Source: Leekyejoonella antrihumi (lineage in GTDB: Bacteria > Actinomycetota > Actinomycetes > Actinomycetales > Dermatophilaceae). Taken from it: DNA of 64,000 bases. The notes under the pieces were generated by a model that saw only the letters and a list, made by a program, of their open reading frames with translations, was not told where the DNA came from and did not search any database. The number at the start of each line of letters is the position of its first letter. The stretch's first letter is position 1. Made by a program: the position numbers and the translations under genes. This document shows, in pieces, positions 59,893 through 64,000 of the stretch. Location of the stretch: positions 1-64,000 of the forward strand of contig NZ_VCQV01000027.1 of NCBI RefSeq assembly GCF_007845645.1, given 5' to 3'.

Positions 59893-61549
59893 TTCGTTGT
59901 CGGCCATCTTGGATCTGGAAGATGAGATGTGCCTGAGCCAGCGAAGGGTCGACGCCGGGTGAGGGGTATGTCCAGGCAGTCTGCGACTCGTTCCCGAAAT
60001 AGTAGGTGCCGTTGACCCCGCGGTGGATGACAACGCGCAGCTCGTCGGCGACCGCGCGTGAGCTCCGCGGATTGGCGGCCAACGACAATGCCGTTGCTGC
60101 CAATTGCACACGGTCGTAGGCGAGACCCGCGTGAGACCGGCCCGGGCTGACCCCGAATCGCTTGCGGTAGCGACCCGCGAACGCGCGCGCCGGTGCGTCC
60201 GAGTAGGTTCCGGTTACGGTTGCCCACACGATGCCTTCCGAGCGCTCACCGAGCTGCTCCCGGAACTCCGGGATGCTCGGCGAGTACAGCGCGTAGACCA
60301 AGGTGTCGGATGGGTCGGCGAGGAAGGAGTCGATGAAAGACACTGTCCCACTGACGTGGTAGTTGCCGATCATCACCGCGGCCGGCTCGCCGTGACGGAT
60401 GCGGTCGGCGAGTGATGCCCAGGAGTCGTGGTCGTCACCGAAGATCCGGATGACATCGATCTGCCAGCCGTGACGCTCGGCTAGGGCATATGCCTGCACG
60501 ACGCCGAGGTCGGTGAGGTCCCACGCCCCCTGGATGACGACAAGCCGGTTCGAGGAAGGTAGCCAACCCCCAGTGTCGCGCAGACCGGTGAGCACCCCGA
60601 CGAACCGGGGAGCATAGTGCGCGTCGCTCGCGCACACCTGGAAGATGTTCTGGTAGCGACGTGGGTCGCTGCAGACGCGCTCCTCCATCATGCGCATCGT
60701 CGCGGCGTGCAGATAAGGAACACCCCAGTTTGCCACTATCTCGTGTGCGAGGTCCTGTTGCGCGAAGTAGCCCGAGGTCAGCACGTCGACGTCCCGCTCG
60801 GCGAGTGCGATCAGGCCACGGCGGACGCTCTCGGCATCGAGAATGTCGACGTCCGCTATCTCCATTACGAGTTGACGACCGTCGACTCCGCCTCGGCGGT
60901 TGAGCTCATCGATGGCGAGCCGGCCACCGCGCAACATCTCCGCGCCGTCCGCAGCGGCAAGACCATGCAGCGGAAGGACCGCCCCGAAGGCGAAGGGCTT
61001 CTTCACCACACGCGGCTGGCGGACGACCCGCCGGGTGGCCGTCCCGCCGAACGCGCGCCCAAGCTCGAGGAGGTCGAAGCCGTCGTCGCCGCCAGGAAAC
61101 GGCACCTTGAGCAGGCCGCCGTCGACCGCGATAACAGCTGCGGCCGTGCGGCTGCGCACACTCATCTTCCCCATTATGTGGTCGACGTGGGTGGTCACCG
61201 TGCGGGCGCTCAGGTTCAGCCGGGATGCGATCTCGATGTTGGACTTTCCGATTGCGACGAGCGTCAGCACGTCCAACTCTCGCACGGTGAGCCCGAACGG
61301 CAGGTTGTGACAGTAGAAACCAGAAATGACAAGCGACCCGTTGTTCCGAGCTCTCTCCACGGCGACGTAGCAAGGTGTTGGCGAGTCGTCGTCCGCCCAG
61401 ATGAACGAACAACGCTGCACTCGCCCCCCACGCAGGGCAACAGCGACTTCAAGAAGCCCCTTCGGGACCGAGCCTAGCCTAACCAATGGTGTACCACCGA
61501 GGCTATCGACCTCGATACTGAACTCGTCAGGCCCAAGCGTCATGCTCAT
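59816..61549 (-). CDS. LuxR-type regulator fused to a periplasmic-binding-protein-like sensor
   Basis: A 577-aa protein in three parts. Residues 1-80 form an unrecognised N-terminal domain. Residues 85-142 are a GerE/LuxR HTH: LTVRELDVLTLVAIGKSNIEIASRLNLSARTVTTHVDHIM in order. Residues about 186-545 are a type I periplasmic-binding fold of the amide/urea/branched amino acid kind (GAVLPLHGL, RGGRLAIDELNRRGGVDGRQL, VDVLTSGYFAQQDLA, VWATVTGTYSDAPARAFAGRYRKRFG). There is no signal peptide, so the binding domain works in the cytoplasm as a ligand sensor, like AmiC but fused to its regulator. It is convergent with the acylase, overlapping 77 nt. It probably controls this island in response to the imported substrate. 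Confidence 0.85.
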   Translation of the reverse strand: MSMTLGPDEFSIEVDSLGGTPLVRLGSVPKGLLEVAVALRGGRVQRCSFIWADDDSPTPCYVAVERARNNGSLVISGFYCHNLPFGLTVRELDVLTLVAIGKSNIEIASRLNLSARTVTTHVDHIMGKMSVRSRTAAAVIAVDGGLLKVPFPGGDDGFDLLELGRAFGGTATRRVVRQPRVVKKPFAFGAVLPLHGLAAADGAEMLRGGRLAIDELNRRGGVDGRQLVMEIADVDILDAESVRRGLIALAERDVDVLTSGYFAQQDLAHEIVANWGVPYLHAATMRMMEERVCSDPRRYQNIFQVCASDAHYAPRFVGVLTGLRDTGGWLPSSNRLVVIQGAWDLTDLGVVQAYALAERHGWQIDVIRIFGDDHDSWASLADRIRHGEPAAVMIGNYHVSGTVSFIDSFLADPSDTLVYALYSPSIPEFREQLGERSEGIVWATVTGTYSDAPARAFAGRYRKRFGVSPGRSHAGLAYDRVQLAATALSLAANPRSSRAVADELRVVIHRGVNGTYYFGNESQTAWTYPSPGVDPSLAQAHLIFQIQDGRQRIIDPSPFADARFRPQSWLARSRQAD

Positions 61550-61842
61550 CGCAGATCAACCGGTCCACAGGAGGCTCAGCGCGAAACAACTACGACGCTG
61601 AACGCACCAGAGTAGGTAAGCCCGAACGCACCGTGCGGAGCCCACAGCAGAGTGGGTTATGACTGGCCAGTTGAAGGGAACTGACCGACACAGCGCCATC
61701 GTAAGCACGCCCCTACCGGTGACCGGCATGGCGTAAGCATAGTCGTCAGCGAGTTTTCTTCAACGGGCAGGCCTCTGATGAGAAATGCCGGGTCTATGGG
61801 GTATCCAGGGGCTCGGCAAAGTCGGTTTGCGGTCTACTTCAC

Positions 61843-62329
61843 GCGGACCTTGCGCCGGGCACTGAAGAACCTGCCTTGGAAGGATGTCCCGGCGATCACC
61901 ACCGTCGATGCCACGCACGGTCGTCGAGTCCGGCGCACCATCAGGGCCGTGCAGGCCCCGGACTGGGTCGACGTTCCCGGCGCAGCCCAGATCGCCCAGG
62001 TACGACGCACCCGAACCATCAAGGGCGACAAGAGGACTGAAGTCGTCTACGTCATCTGCTCACTGGGCATGACCGACGCCCCAGCGGCCAATGTCGCGGC
62101 CTGGATTCAAGGCCACTGGGCGATCGAGAGCATGCACTGGGTGCGTGACATGGTCTTTGACGAAGAGCGCCATCAGCTACGCACAGGATCCGGCCCACAG
62201 ATCATGGCCACCCTTCGCAACACCGCCGTCAATCTATTGCGGCTCGCCGGACACACTCGCATTGCAGCAGCGCTACGACATCACGGCCGCGACAGCGCTC
62301 GACCAGTCGACCTCATCCTCACTGCCTGA
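61843..62329 (+). mobile_element. ISAs1-family transposase, 5'-truncated remnant
   Basis: The C-terminal half of an ISAs1 transposase remains: LKNLPWKDVPAITTVD, HGRRVRRTIRAVQAPDWVDVPGAAQ, then VAAWIQGHWAIESMHWVRDMVFDEERHQLRTGSGPQIMATLRN in order, ending at 62329. The W-I-E-(x)-HWVRD block holds the last acidic residue of the DDE site. The first half, with the other catalytic residues, is missing, and no terminal inverted repeats could be identified. A fossil insertion next to the regulator's promoter region (61550-61842). Confidence 0.75.
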
Positions 62330-62552
62330 ACCGACTTTGCCGAGCCCCGGAGATCTGTCCGATGGCAGTTCAGGCAACTGGCGGTCGCGAAGTCGACCCA
62401 TGGGGGGATCAGAGACCGTGTCGTCGGCGCGCAGCGCCGAAGTGGCTCGTATGGGACGCGTCATTCTGGGCTTGACGCTGGGCTCGAGCCTCGCTGAGGC
62501 GACTACCTGCGGGAGTAGTCCATTCCAGCAGGGCTTCCCAGACTCACACGGA

Positions 62553-63413
62553 TTAGTGCCAGGCGGGCAGGCAGGACCAGGACCGGATGCGGTGAATCCG
62601 GTCGATCGTGCACGGCCCCGCCTGGCCGCGGGCGACCAGGCGGCTGAGCGGGTCGCCGAGGCCGAGCAGGGCCACGTCCCAGTCGGCCAGCGCCTGGTGC
62701 CGGTCGGCCAGGATCCGTTGACTGATGGGGGCCGCGTAGCCCATCACGACCAGACCGGTGATGATCGCTGCGCTGATCGGCCCGGCGACCCCGGGCGGCC
62801 CGTGGTGGGTCAGGGCCTGCCCGACGGCGATCGCCCCGATGACTCCCCTGGCCCGCCACAGCAGCCGGACACCGGGAATGACCATGGACCTGCTGCCGAT
62901 CGCGTGACTGACGATCGTGACCAGCTGCCAGGGCAGGGTCGCGACCTCGGCGGCGAGCTGGTGCCGGGTGTGTCCGCGGGTCAGGTCGCTGCCCGCGTAG
63001 GCCAGCATGGCGGCCGTCTCTGGGGCGGTAACCCGCCCGTAGAACACTCCCTCGATCAGACCGGCGGAGATCATCAGTGACCGGCGCCCCACCGCCTGAA
63101 CCTGCGGTGCCACCGGTGATCGGGTGACGTACACGCCGGTCCCGGCCGGCAGGCCACCCAGCTCCGCGAGGATCGCCAAGGCGGGCTTGAGCGTCGCAGT
63201 CTGAGCTGCCGTCGGCCGGCGCACCCAGAGATACCAGCGCAGCATCGCGTTCTCACCGCACCCGAAGGCCAGTACGAGCACGCCTGCCAGCACGGCGATC
63301 AGCAGCAACGCGCCGGTGCCGTCCGGGAACAAGGCTGCGGTCACCAGCCAGAGCATCCCACTGGCCAGTGCGGCCGGGCCGGCCGCAACCCACCCGTGCA
63401 CCCGATCCGACAT
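62553..63413 (-). CDS. M48-like membrane protein lacking the zinc motif
   Basis: A 286-aa protein. Two N-terminal helices (residues 12-52) are followed by AILAELGGLPAGTGVYVTRSP and GRRSLMISAGLIEG, which match M48 peptidases of actinomycetes just before their HExxH. At that site this protein reads MLAYAGSDLTRGHTR (137-151): no HExxH. Later helices at 155-165 and 193-232 remain. So it keeps the M48 scaffold but cannot bind zinc in the usual way, a likely pseudoenzyme. Such proteins occur in actinobacterial integrative elements. Divergent from the following small gene. Confidence 0.7.
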   Translation of the reverse strand: MSDRVHGWVAAGPAALASGMLWLVTAALFPDGTGALLLIAVLAGVLVLAFGCGENAMLRWYLWVRRPTAAQTATLKPALAILAELGGLPAGTGVYVTRSPVAPQVQAVGRRSLMISAGLIEGVFYGRVTAPETAAMLAYAGSDLTRGHTRHQLAAEVATLPWQLVTIVSHAIGSRSMVIPGVRLLWRARGVIGAIAVGQALTHHGPPGVAGPISAAIITGLVVMGYAAPISQRILADRHQALADWDVALLGLGDPLSRLVARGQAGPCTIDRIHRIRSWSCLPAWH

Positions 63414-63627
63414 CAGCGTCTCCCTTCCACCAGCGCCGGCCGATTCGACTTCGGCCGATCAACCCTGTCCGCCAAGGAGCTGGAAGACCCCTTTTGTCGG
63501 GCATGACCAGTCTGCGCTCAGCCGCCGACACTCACCGAAGTTATCCACAGGGCACCGGTTGGTCCGACCGCGGACGGGTCGCGGTCTGTCGTGATGGGTG
63601 CGAACCACCGACCCGAAGGAAAACACC

Positions 63628-63987
63628 ATGATGACGCAGCCGACCACCGTGAACCCCGATGCGGCTCGAGTCCTGCGCAGCGTCGCGGGTCTGCTGCGCG
63701 AGGCGACGCACCTTCTCCACGAGCGCGCGGACGCCGAGCGCGCCACCTCGCCTACCCGGCTGGTGGCCCTGGGCGCCCTGCTGACGTTCGCTCAGGCATC
63801 CGCCCTGCTGACCACGCCGCCGTTCTACGACGTGCCGGATCGGGCCGGCTCGGACCCGCTGCTGCTGACCGAGGACGCCGAGCAACTGTTGCGGACCGTG
63901 CCGATCGAACGGCTGCCGGTCGGCGCGTCATCGCTGGTCATCACCCTGTGTGACCTGGTCCGGGAGCTTCGGGCGGCGCGGGGATGA
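63628..63987 (+). CDS. Small hypothetical protein
   Basis: A 119-aa, mostly helical protein: DAARVLRSVAGLLREATHLLHERADAERA, then LVALGALLTFAQASALLTTPPFYDVPDRAG and a final SSLVITLCDLVRELRAARG. Good coding bias, GAAGGAA about 9 nt before ATG 63628; a second ATG follows at once. No family recognised. Together with the M48-like gene it may belong to an integrated element extending beyond the window. Confidence 0.6.
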   Translation: MMTQPTTVNPDAARVLRSVAGLLREATHLLHERADAERATSPTRLVALGALLTFAQASALLTTPPFYDVPDRAGSDPLLLTEDAEQLLRTVPIERLPVGASSLVITLCDLVRELRAARG

Positions 63988-64000
63988 CTCCCCCCGACCG

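Noticed and set aside
1-64000. CRISPR arrays, rRNA genes, riboswitches
   Set aside because: No regularly spaced direct repeats, no rRNA-like conserved blocks and no recognisable aptamer cores were found by eye on either strand; a covariance-model scan would be the decisive test.

Overview
The window is high-GC DNA with strong C/G third-codon bias, ATGA-type start/stop overlaps and actinobacterial families (an EspR-like regulator, a MAB_1171c-like membrane protein, DUF4192, an actinobacterial Tad pilus locus). It is best read as an accessory-rich chromosomal region of an actinomycete, perhaps Pseudonocardiales or Mycobacteriales; the lineage is inference. No rRNA, credible tRNA, CRISPR array or replication origin was seen.

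Region A (0.2-11.3 kb) is a catabolic island. One strand encodes a PhnZ/TmpB-type HD oxygenase, an AhpD-like protein, an isopenicillin-N-synthase-type 2OG/Fe(II) oxygenase, an OsmC protein, an amino-acid-type binding lipoprotein and a sarcosine-oxidase-type FAD enzyme. The other strand encodes the matching ABC permease and ATPase, downstream of a decayed MFS gene. A GntR/FCD regulator follows. A 19-bp motif is repeated at the promoters and probably marks its regulon. A wrecked PLP decarboxylase ends the island.

Region B (11.8-19.1 kb) pairs a D-cysteine desulfhydrase/cysteate sulfo-lyase-like enzyme and a taurine/sulfonate-type ABC transporter with a divergent amidase and an Asp/Glu-type racemase. 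A FadR-like regulator faces an inverted-repeat operator. The set looks like scavenging of an aspartate-like, possibly sulfonated, amino acid amide.

Region C (19.4-33.7 kb) is a Tad/Flp pilus operon on the minus strand: RcpC, TadZ, TadA, TadB, TadC, Flp, TadE-like proteins, a LysM plus BTAD membrane protein, and two exported proteins. Divergent from it lie an EspR-like regulator, an ImmA/IrrE-type metallopeptidase, a MAB_1171c-like membrane protein and an SRPBCC protein.

Region D (34.3-45.3 kb) is an acyl-CoA pathway resembling the mycobacterial leucine/itaconate locus: biotin carboxylase-BCCP, CitE lyase, carboxyltransferase, CaiB-type CoA-transferase, acyl-CoA dehydrogenase, divergent MaoC hydratase, TetR, and two acyl-CoA ligase-like proteins. 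A 13-bp motif occurs at both promoter regions.

Region E (45.6-52.5 kb) is a patchwork of gene wreckage and small hypothetical genes: a HAD fragment, a possible ADP-ribosyltransferase-like protein, DUF4192, a mobile-element-type HTH protein, OsmC and acyl-CoA dehydrogenase remnants.

Region F (52.7-61.5 kb) is a second catabolic island: a NodB-fold deacetylase, a ribose-type ABC transporter, a cytoplasmic Ntn (penicillin-acylase family) amidase and a convergent regulator that fuses a LuxR-type HTH to a periplasmic-binding-protein domain. This is the strongest candidate for an undescribed system. The window ends with an ISAs1 transposase remnant, an M48-like membrane protein lacking its zinc motif and a small hypothetical gene.
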